Positions 44,859-57,559 of a DNA stretch of 64,000 nucleotides are shown piece by piece. Every line of letters starts with the position of its first letter. Within the stretch, counting starts at the first letter, position 1. The notes beneath the pieces are model-generated. The model was not told the DNA's origin. It did not search any database and saw nothing but the letters and a program-made list of their open reading frames with translations. Source of the stretch: Branchiostoma lanceolatum (lineage: Eukaryota > Chordata > Leptocardii > Amphioxiformes > Branchiostomatidae); the NCBI RefSeq assembly GCF_035083965.1, contig NC_089727.1, positions 12,963,501 to 13,027,500 on the forward strand, read 5' to 3'. Position numbers and translations under genes: made by a program.

Positions 44859-47800
44859 ATGGCTAGAAGTACTGCTCTTCTGGTGGCGAGTTCCCTGCTG
44901 ACTGTTTTCGTTACAGTCTCGTCAGGTAAGAGTTCGTTAGCATGATTCACCTTCGGACGGGACGTTACGCCTTCGGTCCCGCTCCAAGTAAGGGAACGAC
45001 ACAAGTGTATCGAGTAGAGTAGGGGTATCAGAGTTTGCTTGGTCTTATCATTGGGGATATCACAGGGTTAATGCCCTCTCTCCAGACGCCCAATGGCCAA
45101 TATTTAACCACACAATGCCACAGGACGGTACATAACGACGTACAAGCACAACCTAAAATACACACAATAAAAATTACATCATTATAGCACAACATTATAA
45201 TTCGTATGTATCATCGACCTTCGAATCGTGCATATCTGTGTTACAAGGATGTAGGAACCCTGGAATATTAGCCCCCCTATGGACTAAAGGGTATCACAAT
45301 AAACTGATACTTCCACGACATCAACACTGAAAAAATACTATAAACCAAGCATCCTAATGCTGAAACAGCAGACCGTATCACTACCCAGAATCGTTTAGAT
45401 ATTGCTCTAAAGGTGCTAAATCTTTAGGGTTTTGCTAGCTAGGCAACGTCGAGATGTTTAGTCAAGAGTTACGAAAGTATGACAATACTCCAAAACGGGA
45501 ACACAGTTTTCCAGTCCAACATGAGGACAGAATGATTTACAAACACATGATATTTGTATAACACACGAGTTATAAAGAAACTCAAATTGTGACGTGCAAC
45601 CTAATAGTTGAATAAAGAGATTGTCATTGTGTGTTTAACTACCCCATTCCGTTTGTCAACATGGAAAATAAAGGAAAGTATTCTCAACGAATTGTCACCC
45701 TACAATTCATATGAGACTCGAGAAGGTAATCTATGGCTCTATTAGACTATTGTGTTCTAAGCAATGATCTTTCTGAGCCTTTCAACCACAAGAGACAGAA
45801 AATTCAATTTTCTTACTACACACTCTGTACACTTTTGAGAAGACTATCAGATTATCGTTACTTCAAAAAATACTCTGTTTTCAAACGCGATTTTGTAAAC
45901 ATTTGACCAGGTTATTTGGACGATCATGCGCACAGAGAGCGCAGAGCAAATGGCGGGGCACCGGAGGCCGAGAAGAGACCCGAATTTTGGAACAACATGG
46001 CGGGAAAATCCATCCAAGACGCCGTAAGAATTCAAAAGAGCCACAACAGGAAGGTATGGTATAACAACCACATCCCTCATTTCTGTTGTTAAACTCTCTA
46101 AGGACATGGCTACATTGTTCGCTTTGATGTAGTATTTAAGTGTCCACTCAGTACATGTTGAATTTTCTTACCTCAGATTATGTTTCCATGTGAACAACAT
46201 AACTCGAGAAGTTGTGGATGGGTTTTTCTTTTATCAAGTGACCTTTCAGACGTGGTTACTTATGGGGTAGATTTACTGTGTTGAAACGTGTACGTAATAC
46301 ATGAAGCACGGCGTATTTGTGTTTGTTTGTGCTTTCAGATAGCCAAAAACGTGGTGATGTTCCTTGGGGACGGGATGGGCGCGGTCAGTGTGACGTCAGC
46401 ACGGATCCTGAAGGGACAAAAGGCGGGAAGCCCGGGAGAAGAGACGGTGTTGGCCATGGACACACTACCGCACGTGGCGTTGTCCAAGGTAACGCCACTC
46501 TCACTTAACCTGCTTTCACTCCTATTCGTTTTACCCAAAGGTTTCCACCCAGGTAACGATGACATGTTTTTCATGCAACTATAAGCTTATAACGAGAACC
46601 AACAGCAGTTTTACACATAGAGCATAACAACAGCAAAAATGATGAAAATACAAACAACAACAGTGCCACTTGTTATGTACTGCTGCTTGTATGATGTTTT
46701 CTAAAACATTTTTATTCCAGACCTACAACATAGATGCCCAGACCCCGGACTCTGCTGCCACGGCCACGGCGTACCTGTGTGGAGTGAAGGCGCGCTACGC
46801 AACGGTCGGGGTAGACGGCAGGGCGCGGGTTAAGGACTGCAACTCCTCTAAAGGCACGGACGTCCAGTCAATTTTAGCCGTGGCGGAGTCTGCAGGTGGG
46901 TTAATTTCATTTACAGCAAGTCTTTGCATTGTGACTTCTCATCCATATCCTGATTTTTTTTCCTTAAAGTTAAACGTTAATCTGTGTTGGTAAATAACAT
47001 CATTATGAGCAAGGAAAGGAGACATCGAATCGGGGCACGATACCGACTTCCAACCAACTTTGACCCATTGCTTTCATCATGTGTTTGTAGGGTCAGGTGC
47101 CCAAAGCTATCTGGGCATGGCTGGAATAATATTCTTATCATATACATACCTCAATTCTATTGATTTGCTTTAAACATGCCTCTGTACTACTGACGAAGGC
47201 AAGTCCACGGGTATCGTGACGACCGCCCGCGTGACCCACGCCACCCCGGCGGCGACCTACGCACACACGCCCTACCGCGGGTGGGAGGCAGACAGCCATC
47301 TCACGGACGAAGCTGTACGGAACGGCTGTAAGGACATCTGTGCACAGCTGGTGGACGACAATCCTGGCATAGAGGTACCGTCTTGTAATTTTCAGTCAAA
47401 CAGCTGTCTGGTTGTGACGTTATTCTCAGTACGCCCTGGCTTCCGGTCATTTCTATGACGTCATAACCTGTTGCTGATTTGTCCCACCAATGAGCACACA
47501 GTAGACAATTGAATGAGAAATTGATTAGATGGATAACAAAGTTCTTTCTACACAACAATTTTTTTTTTTTACGACCGACGTTTCGCTGACCATCAGAGCC
47601 GTCTGGGACCGCATCTGTTAGCAGCGACACCTTGCTGCAGTGCAATGTGAATCAGTCAGAATTTCCCCGAGGAAGGGGAAAGACAGTCACTGAAACGTCG
47701 GTCTTCAATAAAAAAAACTTTGTTATCCAGTTACTTGTTGACATGTTCACGGAGGATTAATAAGATGCTGTTATCAGAAGAAAGTTTTTACGTGAATGAT

Positions 47801-50545
47801 AGAGGAAATCTTATCAAAGAAATGTGTCTCTGCGCTTTAACAGGTGATCCTAGGAGGAGGACGTGGGACGTTCCATGCCGGACCTGACCCGGAGTATCCA
47901 GACGACCCCGGCTCTAACGGCGTCCGGGCTGACGGCAGAAACCTGATGGAGGAGTGGCTGGACGGGAAGACATCGGCGCGTTACGTCTGGAACGGAACGG
48001 ACTTCAGAACCGTCAATCTGCAAACAACTGACTATCTTCTGGGTAGGTTGGGATCATAACGGTAGATAAAGGTATTTTGTTCTTACTATGCTTTTGCCAG
48101 TAGTAGAGTAGAGCAGCGTAGATTAAATTAGAGTAGAGTAGAACAGAGAAGAGAAGAGTAGAGTAGAGTAGAGTAGAGTAGAGTAGAGTAGAGTAGAGTA
48201 GAGTAGAGTAGAGTAGAGTAGAGTAGAGTAGAGTAGAATAAAAGAGTAGAGTAGAGTAGAGTAGAGTAGAGTAGAGTAGAGTAGAGTAGAGTAGAGTAGT
48301 AAGAGTAGAGTAGAGTAGAGTAGAGTAGAGTAGAGTAGAGTAGAGTAGAGTAGAGTAGAGTAGAGTAGAGCAGAGCAGAGCAGAGCAGAGCAGAGCAGAG
48401 CAGAGCACAGTAGAGTAGAGTAGAGTAGAATCTATAAATAATAGAATTATTTCGCTGTTACAAAATTCTTTTTGTTCAGGTCTTTTTGAGCCGAGTCATA
48501 TGAAATACATGACAGACAGAGAAGATTCTCCAACAGAAGAACCTACACTGGTAGAAATGACACGCACTGCCATCCAGATACTGCAGAAGAACGAAAACGG
48601 CTTCTTCCTACTCGTCGAAGGTATCTCACCAGAAAATCAGTCATCTACAATGATGCTGTAAACTTGCTTTTTAAGTAAACAAGTTGATATGATAAAGATG
48701 TGAGTAATATAATGTCCATAAGGGGAAACGAAGATTTAGTGCCTAAAACGAAACAAAGCCATGGCATCTTATGAGCTTTCACATACTAGGACATGTACTC
48801 CTGCCATCTACAACGACAAATCTTGAATTAACTGCTTAATCCTCCTAAAAAAACTTATTCATTTCTTGCTCTTTCTTAACGATAGGTGGTAGGATCGACC
48901 ACGGGCATCACGATGGAAAGGCGGTGAAGGCCATCAACGAAGCCGTGGAGTTTGACGACGCCATACAGGTACAGTATGTCGTCTTTACTTGAACCAAATT
49001 TTCAAAGCTAGCCAGCTGATTTCGTGCATTATAATGCCCAGTATTTTCTGTTTGACGCTACTATTTGCCAAAGACTTGGTCAACACGGATGCCATGTACA
49101 GTTTGCTGCTTCCTAGAGCCTGTAATTAGGGAGGTCATTTTACACTATATAATATGAATAGCAGGTTTATGTCCAGTATTCCTGTTTGACGCTACAGGTT
49201 GCTAAAGACCTGTTGAACCTGGATGAGAGTCTGATCGTCGTGACGGCTGACCACGCCCACACTGTCAGTCTGGGGGGATGGGACACGTCGAGAGGCAGCC
49301 CCCTTTTTGGTAGCGTCAGAATATTCATCTCTCGATGTTTTTGATTCTTTGTCTACATAAAAGTTGGTCTGTGTTGGTTGAAGCCACGTCGAAGAGTCCA
49401 ATTCCTTTTCGTGTTCAATCCTTTCCATACTTTTATGTTGTAGTTGTTTCGGCAAACACAACGCAATATCCTCCAAGAGAAAGTTGTACGTTTTTTAGAG
49501 AACAGAGAGCAATTAATCATTGCAATAGCACTTGAGACGCTAGAGGGAGATCCGACTTAAGATTGAGATCAAGCCAGTTCATTGTGAAAACACTTTTTAA
49601 TTTTTGATTGTCCTAGGCAAGTTGGATCCAGATTTCTTTTTAGAAGGCCTGGGCGTCGCTGTTCCGGACGGCAAACCATACACAGCGATTCAGTACGGCA
49701 CCGGGCCGGGCCACAACATAACCGCTTCTCGCCAGGACATCACGAACGTGGACACAGGTACTAGATCACGACAGTGGGGTCAATCGTTAAATGCCAAACA
49801 AGTGGTCGTTTATTCCTTTTTTGTGTGTAATCATCATTGTTAGATATTTGAAAGTACTACAGGGGGCTTCTTTCTCTATTGCCAAAAGGGTTGAATAATT
49901 GTCACAGAGGATACGACGTCCGCTGTTAAACTATTCTTTAGGCATAGTGAGCTAATCATTTCAGTAAACAAAAGGAGGGCTGTATTGGAACGAAATTATG
50001 AAGACTAAATACGCTATTACCGAACACAATGCGCGTACCAACAAGCTTTCGGCCAGTCCTCTGACTCCTCTCAAGTTGAAATGTCGCGAAGCATACGGGG
50101 GCCGATACCGACTTCCGGGCACCTTTGACCCGTTGCTGACGTCATATTTCAACTTGAGATGGGTCAGAGGACTGGTCAAAACCTTGTCGGTTACTGCTTA
50201 ACTCTGTGTACGGAAATAGCTTATAGATGTTTTTTAGAAGAGGATGACTGGTTTATTCCGTCCCTAGGAAACCCGGACTACCTGCAGCAGACCGCCGTGC
50301 CCATGGCATCGGAGAGTCACGGGGCGGAGGACGTCGCCATCTTTGCTGGCGGCCCCATGGCGCACCTGTTCCACGGCGTGCACGAACAGAACTACATCGC
50401 TCACGTCATGAAGTACGCGGCCTGCCTGGGGGAGTACGCGGAGGATTGTGACCGGGAAGAAAGGGTAGCTTCTGGATCCGCCAGGCGGCGCTTCAGCTCT
50501 GCCGTTGTGCTCTTGTCCATCTTGTTACAGCTTGCGTGGTTCTAA
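44859..50545 (+). CDS. ALP: Alkaline phosphatase ALP-4 (membrane type, 11 exons, 554 aa)
   Basis: Exons: 44859-44925, 45911-46053, 46339-46488, 46721-46895, 47199-47374, 47844-48042, 48480-48620, 48886-48968, 49198-49309, 49617-49757, 50268-50545; all GT-AG, phases consistent, total 1665 nt with TAA. The signal peptide includes [16 protein letters not shown]. Catalytic motifs are complete: [23 protein letters not shown] (nucleophile Ser), [23 protein letters not shown] and SHGAEDV. The C-terminus ([15 protein letters not shown]) fits a GPI signal. It shares with ALP-3 the split after exon 2 and the fused last exon. Parts of exons 6, 7 and 11 are nearly identical to ALP-3. Intron 6 is dominated by a (TAGAG)n repeat and intron 8 holds an exon 9 relic. 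An AATAAA lies 26 bases after the stop. Confidence 0.93.
47531..47728. repeat. Short element with inverted ends in ALP-4 intron 5
   Basis: GGATAACAAAGTT at 47531-47543 is inverted at the right end (ACTTTGTTATCC, 47717-47728). The interior includes 'gacgtttcgctgaccatc', 'cagcgacaccttgct' and a tail 'gaaacgtcggtcttcaat'. It is related to 6051-6311. Tails ending in 'aaactttgttatcc' are familiar from Penelope-like elements, so it may be a derived fragment. Confidence 0.55.
48100..48430. repeat. (TAGAG)n pentanucleotide microsatellite, ALP-4 intron 6
   Basis: Roughly 60 pentamer units with two interruptions (near 48238 and 48300) and a (CAGAG)n stretch near 48368-48408. It occupies most of the intron. 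The minus-strand leucine/serine/tyrosine-rich frame here is not a gene. Confidence 0.95.
49062..49101 (+). pseudogene. Relic of the start of ALP exon 9 in intron 8 of ALP-4
   Basis: The sequence translates to [11 protein letters not shown] in the exon 9 frame (exon 9: [11 protein letters not shown]). It is preceded by 'ttctgtttgacgctact' where the true exon has 'tcctgtttgacgctacag'. The acceptor AG is lost, so it cannot be spliced in as such. Confidence 0.65.
50053..50175. repeat. Inverted repeat in ALP-4 intron 10
   Basis: CCAGTCCTCTGAC...CTCAAGTTGAAAT on the left pairs with ATTTCAACTTGAG...GTCAGAGGACTGG on the right. The loop contains 'gataccgacttcc....cctttgaccc.ttgct', also found near 47038-47073 in intron 4 of the same gene. 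Confidence 0.75.
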
Positions 50546-50570
50546 GTGAACCAACTACTTAGAATTGCGA

Positions 50571-50576
50571 AATAAA
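50571..50576 (+). promoter_or_regulatory. Polyadenylation signal of ALP-4
   Basis: AATAAA, 26 bases after the TAA stop, in AT-rich sequence. Confidence 0.5.
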
Positions 50577-51910
50577 TCAAATAGTCTCCAAAAAGTCTGT
50601 CGTCTTTTTCTTGTAGTCAATCTCTTCGAGAACAATCTCAAACGAACCTATCTGTGGTAAAAAAAAAAACTTAACTTCAAATATCAACATCGTCATTGGA
50701 GAGTTGACGTCCTTGTAAAATCCTACTTTAACAAGTCTTGCAAAGAGTTCTTAAAACTTCTAATCCACGTTAACGTAACTGCAATACATGTTCTGCATGC
50801 AGTATGAAATCTGTCAGCCTTGGCCTATGTCCTCCCTACTTGTAATTCTAAGAAACTATAGCATAAAAGATTGCTTCCCTTTAAGCTTAGTGCTGACTAA
50901 TGGATAAGACACCTAATGACGGGACAGAATACATATGTCTGCAATGTCCTCAAGTAACACATAAACCATTACCTAAGTGCATGTTGAAATATCGCTTCTA
51001 CTAAGAGCAGACGCCGTGTCTGCCTGACGCGTGATCTGCATGAACGTTCCATCGCTACTTGTCTCACCGGAGGTGTCACTAGACCCACGAGGGGCCGTCA
51101 CACATGATCACAAGGCAGTACAAGTTCATCCGCCGGGTTCATCAACACGACCGCATGTGTCTATGGACCCACACGGGCCGTCACGCATGGTCAAGGGGCA
51201 GTACAAGTCCAACACGACCATGTGCCGCTGGATCCACACGGGACCGGTAGTCACGAGTCTGCACGATTTCTTCAGAAGTGACGGTCCCAGCACGAGACCC
51301 GTACACGTGCGCGTGGGGAAGAGGAGAAGACTAGAGAAACGTGTGGGTAGATCACACTGTCACATCAGAACATCCTGCTTTCTAGAAGATTACGCCCCAT
51401 CATGTGTTTTCCACTGTATTCCCGTTCTATGTACATATTTTGTCGGGCCCCGTTCACCGTTATTGATAAGTATGAATTTCAAGTTAATGCAGGATTTTCA
51501 AATAACAAAATGCTATCGAATGTAAAAATTAAAGCATCCAGAATATGAATTAGTTGCCTTTGAATAAACAATTTCATCTAGATAACAAGGCCTCATTTGT
51601 AATCACCATAAAACGTTATGATAAAACAAGCTTAATTTTTCCCCTCTTTTGACCTACCATATTTACAAATTAGGTAAAAGTTGATTTTGTATTCCTTACG
51701 GTCACGTCAATGACCTTATGTACAGCATAAATGATCGTTTAGTGACCAGCCGCTGCACTCCACCGACCATGCCAGCTCTAGATCTATCAATCCCATTAAA
51801 GCCGTATCCTGCTCACGATACTGCCCTCTTGTCGACCCGAGGTACTCCTAGTCTGTGAGCACGTCTGCCAACAACAAACCTCAGAAACCGCAACTATTAG
51901 CAGATTGATT
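50577..51910. other. Non-coding stretch downstream of the ALP array
   Basis: A 164-codon open frame at 51031-51525 is present but lacks recognisable domains. It is partly built on a roughly 80-base repeat (51079-51270; 'gaccca.acggggccgtcac.catg' and 'ggcagtacaagt.ca' occur two to three times). I do not call it a gene. The rest shows nothing definable. Confidence 0.4.
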
Positions 51911-53505
51911 TCCACCTTTGGTCTCTCACCAAGCCAAAGTAGCGACAGTTGAGAAGTGAACAAAGCCGAACAAGCTTGGTATCAAGCTATAAACATTCAA
52001 CTTACCGTTCTGAGGAAAACTATCACAACACACTGAAATAAACAAGCCATTGTACTGGAGAAAATACAGCCGACTTTATCTCCAAACGATATCAGTTATG
52101 TAATTACACCAGGGATTGAAACCTCAGACTACCGCCTTATTTACTTTGCACTCCTTTGACAAATATGGCCATGTTTCTGGTGCACGACTATTGACAGACG
52201 ACTATTAATAGTAACAGTCGCAGGTGAAATGTGGTGCTTGTAAAGTTCTGTAGATTCACACGAATCTAATGCAAATAACAGGGAAACCGTCTGTGTACGT
52301 ACTACAATCTGTAGAAATCACTATGTGGCATAGGAACATGGGAAACTCTCGCATGTAGCGAAAGTGGTAGATAGATACGTGTTGTAATGCTGTGTTGTAC
52401 ATTTAGTAATCATAAATTCAGCACCAAGGACAGGGAATACAACTGATGTCTAACTTTGGTCTGTCACTTTTCCATGATCCAAAGTATCGCTACTACAGTG
52501 AATAAAGTCGAACAAGCGTCGTATCAAGCTATAAACCTTTAACGTACTGTTTTGTAGAAAACTGTCACGACACACCTAGATAAACAGGCCTTTGTACTGG
52601 AGAAAATACAACCGACTTCATCTCCAAACGATTTCAGTTACTGAGACCTCAGACTACCGCCTTATCTACTTAGCACTCCTTTGACAAATATGGCCGTATT
52701 TCTGGTGCACGACTATTGACAGACGACTATTAATAGTAACAGTCGCAGGTGAAATGTGGTGCTTGTAAAGTTCTGTAGATTCACAAGAATCTAATGCAAA
52801 TAACACGGAAACCTTCTGTGTACATACTACAGTCGGTAGAAATTACTGTGTGGCATAGGAACATGGGAAGCGTTCTCATGTAGCGAAAGTGGTAGATAGA
52901 TAAGTGTTGTAATGCTGTGTTGTACATTTAGTAATTATCAATTCAGCACCAAGGACAAGGAATACAACTGATATCCAACTTTGGTCTATAACCTTTCCAT
53001 GATTCAAAGTAGCGACAGTGAACACAGCCAAACAAGCGTTGTATCAAGCTATAAACCTTTAACGTACCGCTTTGTAGAAAACTGTCACAACACACTTAAA
53101 GGCCTTTGTACTGGAGAAAACACAGCCGACTTCATCTCCAAACGGTACCAGTTATGTAATCACACCAGAGATTGAAACCTCACACAATTGCTTTATTTAC
53201 TTTGCACTCCTTTGACAAATATGGCCGTGTTTCTGGTGCACGACTATTGACAGACGACTATTAATACTAACAGTCGCAGGTGAAATGTGGTGCTTTTGTA
53301 AAGTTCTGTAGATTTCCAAGAATCGTATGCAAATAGCAGGGAAACCTTCTGTGTACATGCTAAAAACGGTAGAAATCACTGTGTGGCATAGGAATATGGG
53401 AAACTCTCTCATGTAGCGAAAGTGGTAGATAGATAAGTGTTGCAATGCTGTGTTGTACATTTAGTAATCATCAATTCAGCACAAAGGACAGGGAATACAC
53501 CTTCT
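51911..53505. repeat. Tandem repeat, about 530-base unit x3
   Basis: Three copies start near 51914, 52453 and 52978. Each runs from 'ctttggtct' through 'tatcaagctataaac', 'ctggagaaaa.acagccgact', 'cctttgacaaatatggcc', 'ggtgcacgactattgacag', 'cagtcgcaggtgaaatg' to 'cagcac.aaggacagggaatac'. Divergence is low (a few percent by eye) with small deletions in copies 2 and 3. No intact long frame is shared. Confidence 0.9.
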
Positions 53506-53559
53506 CTGAACAAACGAACGAAATTGGAACAGTTACATGAAATAATGTGCAAAGCAGTT

Positions 53560-54032
53560 CCCGGTTGAAATCTTGTCATTTTCAAAAGTACCTCTCTATC
53601 ATTTCATTTTTGAGAAAAGTTCGCCGTTGAAATTATGTCATTTAGATAATTTCGGTTGCCATCAATATAACCCTGATGGCACTTATGTGTAACATAAAAT
53701 GGCTAGACTTGACAAAGTTAAATGCCGCTTGTTACCACTTTTTTGCACAAGGGTGTGTGCCTGCAAAATTGTGACATGAAAGTTACAGCTTTCCTAAACT
53801 AGGAGCCACTTGTGCCGGTTGAAATCATGTCATTTTCAAATTAAAGTACCTCTCTGTGCATGTGATTTCATCGTTGAGAAAAGTTCGCCGTTGTAATGAT
53901 GATTTCTGTTGCCATCAAGACAAACTTGCTGGCACTAATAGGTGTCTAAATGAAAGTTAAATGCCGCTTGTTAGCACTATTCTTGCACAAGGGTGTGTGC
54001 CTGCAAAATTGCGACAGTTGGAGCTTTCCTAC
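53560..54032. repeat. Tandem duplication, about 240-base unit x2
   Basis: Copy 1 (53560-53814) and copy 2 (53815-54032) both contain 'ccggttgaaatc.tgtcattttcaaa', 'gagaaaagttcgccgttg', 'ttaaatgccgcttgttagcac' and 'gcacaagggtgtgtgcctgc' in order. Confidence 0.85.
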
Positions 54033-55997
54033 TTGTCGGGTCTTGTAAGACCTTAACGAAGTGCTTGTCTGTTGGTGACAGTCGTTCTAACTACCTCGAA
54101 GAGCAGTCAGTTGAGACATGAGAGTAACTGCACGGTTTGATCAAAATGGCGCTGATGGTTTGGATTGATCACTTAAGATTTATGAGTAGTCTCATAAGAT
54201 TAAGGCAGTAATACTTTACGCAGGTTGAAGATATATTTAGCCATACAGGGAATAGTACCCAGCTGGAGATCTCTATACAGAGATTTAAGAGGGTTTGAGT
54301 GAGTGAGTGAAGGGTTAGGCGTATCAGGTTACAATCTATAGTACTGTATTAAGTAGTATTGACCAGTCGCCGCGCCATGTTTGTCTGTGGTGGCGGCGAA
54401 TCTTAGAATAATGGTGAAACGGATGAGAAATTGTACCTGGTAACGACAAACGCATAGTAAACGAACAATTAGAGACGATGAATAGTGAATATCATAATTG
54501 AAGAACTGGGAATATCACCAACACAGCATCCGTGCTGAACATGGGCTGACTTGTTGAACAGCAGCACAATTGCGAAGCGACAGTTATCATGTACAGAATG
54601 CATATCGTCAAATAAATTACGTTACATAAAAGCCCGGATGTACGCTAATGCGTGTAGCTATTCTACATTGTGTAACGGAAATGGAAGTTGAAGTTTGGTA
54701 TCTACGTTGAAGCATGCATCAGCCACAATGGTAGTACGCAGTTCTCTGGCTATGAATTATTAATATTATTCATGATCACTCACATGCACAGGAACGTGGT
54801 GGTATGGTCTTATCATCTTAACTCTATTCCAGTTGTCAATGTCCGGATATGCCGCTTGACTTGTATTTTACTAATGATAACGTTTTGGCGTCGTATGAAA
54901 GATACTAAACGTTGCGACATATCACAAACTTATACACGCCGAGGGAGATTTTTTTCCGCGCGCTCAACAAAAAAGCAACACCGGCGCCCCTAGAATACTC
55001 TTGTACTGTCAGCAAAACCTAGCTCGCATTTGATGATAACTTGTTTCCTGCCTGTTAGTGCAGTCTCTTTTACATTCCCGCGTTACTGCTCGCTTAGAAA
55101 GCCCAAGGGTAATCTTAATTACCCTTGTCAACAGACTCTCCCAGCTGACTGAACGGTGACCCTGGTCAGCCTTCTGAAATCCATACCAAACGCGTGTAAC
55201 CAGTCCACGTGCCGCTTATCGACATAGCTTTGTAAGTACAGGGGCCGTCTGGTGATTAGAACAGAGATGACCCATGTGGTCACATCAACAGCACGTTCTG
55301 CATAGGGTATGCATGGTAAAGGGTAATAATGGTATGCTGGTCACGTTAGCATTTGACCAGGGCTATAGATCATCTGGTGATTAGTGTGCCTTCTAACCGT
55401 CTGTACATCTAAGACGATTTCCTTAGTAACAATGCCGGAGAACTGCGAATACTGACCATGCTCGCTCGGGAAGTCAGATGATTAGCTGGTATACTTAATA
55501 TTCGTCTTTCCACCCGAGGTAGCTTCATCATTAACAACCCTGTGGAATAACTGATGAATGAGCCGGCAGTGTTCCTTACGATCTGTACATATAAAATCAC
55601 GCAATAGTTATACTTTCGTGGAACTGCTTAGCAAGCTTCGGTTATCGCCTCGTACCTGTTTCTGAATATACTAGTAGTCGGTATAACCATCTTTCGGCAT
55701 AACACAAAAGCTTCGACAACGTTCTTCACAATCGTCTGTCACATTTTCCAATAACACCTCGGTGGAGCGACGTACCGAGCGAGGTCAATAGAAGCCATTA
55801 GCTTTGTTATCATCGCCTCATGCAGCCTCTGTTGCGTGTGCACCGAGTGTGCTTTCCGTGGAGATGGACTGATGAGAGCAAAAAAGGTTGAATGTCCCAT
55901 TGACCCTGAAGAGAATCTAGTGGAGACTCTAGTAGAGACATTTTACTTCACTTCACCAAGTATGCAACATTAACTGTGTGAATGTCGGCGCATTTGT
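54033..55997. other. No gene recognised
   Basis: Short open frames only, none with domain features, plausible splice neighbours or repeats. A 'gagtgagtgagtga' tract lies near 54297. Confidence 0.4.
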
Positions 55998-56787
55998 TAT
56001 CTCCATGAAAAACGGAGATATAGTTTTGGGTGTGTCTGTGTGTGTGTGTTTGTTTGTCTGTCTGTCTGTCTGTCTGTTTGTTTGTCTGTCTGTCTGTTTG
56101 TGTTTCCGCACTACTGTAGTCAGCATAACTCAAGAACCTCTAGATGGATTAAGATGATATTTGGTATGTGGGCAGGTGCTGTGAAGCCGAAATTCAAGGT
56201 CGATTTTGGGCCCCCTGGTATGTGACCTTGGTACTGCAGCAGAACTTCATTTTTTTCTATCTTTTGACCTGGACGTGCTGTGGTCTTGATTTTTGGGTGG
56301 CAGATAGCTTGTGATGAAAGGAAGAAGTGGTGTAGGTTTGGGCCCCCTAGCAGTTTCCTCTAGAACTGCAGGGGCGTTTTTGTGAAAATCTTCTAAGGAG
56401 AATAACTGAACAAAGGAACAACGGATTTCCATGATATTTAGTATGCAGGTAGCTTAGATAGAGATATAAATAATGAAGTGCAAATTATGCTAATTGGGAC
56501 TTAATTTGCATAGCTAATGAGGAAAATCTATATTTGGTGTTTTCCATTATGAGACTCAAATACATGTCACGTATGTAGTTTATGGAAAGTGGATCAACAG
56601 ATACCAATTATGCAAATAAATTCCTAATTTCCATAGTTAATGCAAAAACACCATCATTCATCTAATTGGAAAATTATAGGACTGTCAATATTGCAACATG
56701 TGTAAGTTAGATAAAGGTGTTTACGACCAAGCATATCTTATGCAAATGTGTAAGTCATTTGCATGAATAGAATTGTTCATGGAGATA
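55998..56787 (+). mobile_element. TIR element (790 bases), reference copy of the family at 1-1133 and 3209-4334
   Basis: TATCTCCATGAA at 55998-56009 is exactly inverted at 56776-56787 (TTCATGGAGATA). The interior has a TGTTTGTCTG-type microsatellite (56037-56102), 'cataactcaagaacc', 'gggccccct', and several TTTGCATA.TTAATG blocks. It encodes nothing recognisable and is likely a non-autonomous DNA transposon. Confidence 0.75.
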
Positions 56788-57559
56788 TGAGGTCGTGGAA
56801 CTCTTGTTGTAAGAGCATTCCGATGTTTGTCAAATATTGGATATCTAAAGGGTGCTTCTTACTTTTTACAAATTTTAAAGTGAAGGAATCAAAGGCAAAG
56901 TCGACATGTTCAGCTCTTATTATGCATCAAGCAAGCAAGTTCAGGCGATCTATCATAAAGGTAAAAACATCTTCATGGATGCTACAGTAAAGACTCTCAC
57001 TGACGGGTTGATGATTTGCAATGAGCTCATAAAGCCACCGTTTGTTGAGACTTTCCTGATCCAAGGTTGATAAACAACACAAGAATCTATTATAATTATA
57101 ATCCGTTTGTTGTGCTTTCTGTGTTTCCTTTAGCTCATCGACCAGACGTCAGAGCTTGAAATTTGACAACTTATCAGCGACGCACCCGCTCGGATTGCCA
57201 CGTGAACTTAAACGTGTCCAAGTCGACTTGCGTAAAAGCCTTTAAAAGCTTGATTGGTGTTGTTAAGCTTCAACATGTTACAAATATATACATGTGATAG
57301 TGACTGCATCTAGCACTTACCTGAGATGTGAGAGGAACTGTTTATTCAGTCTCCTGCGTCATTTGGTTTTGAAAGACTCCTAATGCATTGCATTGTCAGA
57401 GTAAGTGTCATAATCATAAAACCGCTGTCTGACAAGCAATAACCTCAAACATCCACGTACAACTGATAGTTATAATAAGTACTATATTCATGTAAAACGT
57501 GGATGGCAACGTGGATAGCGGAGCATCTGAAAATCTGCCCCAAAGTAAACCGCAGTTAG

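Noticed and set aside
48013-48408. 131-codon minus-strand frame rich in Leu/Tyr/Ser
   Set aside because: It is the complement of the (TAGAG)n microsatellite.
51031-51525. 164-codon open frame
   Set aside because: No domain, no repeated hydrophobic pattern, and partly made of an 80-base DNA repeat; too weak to call a gene.
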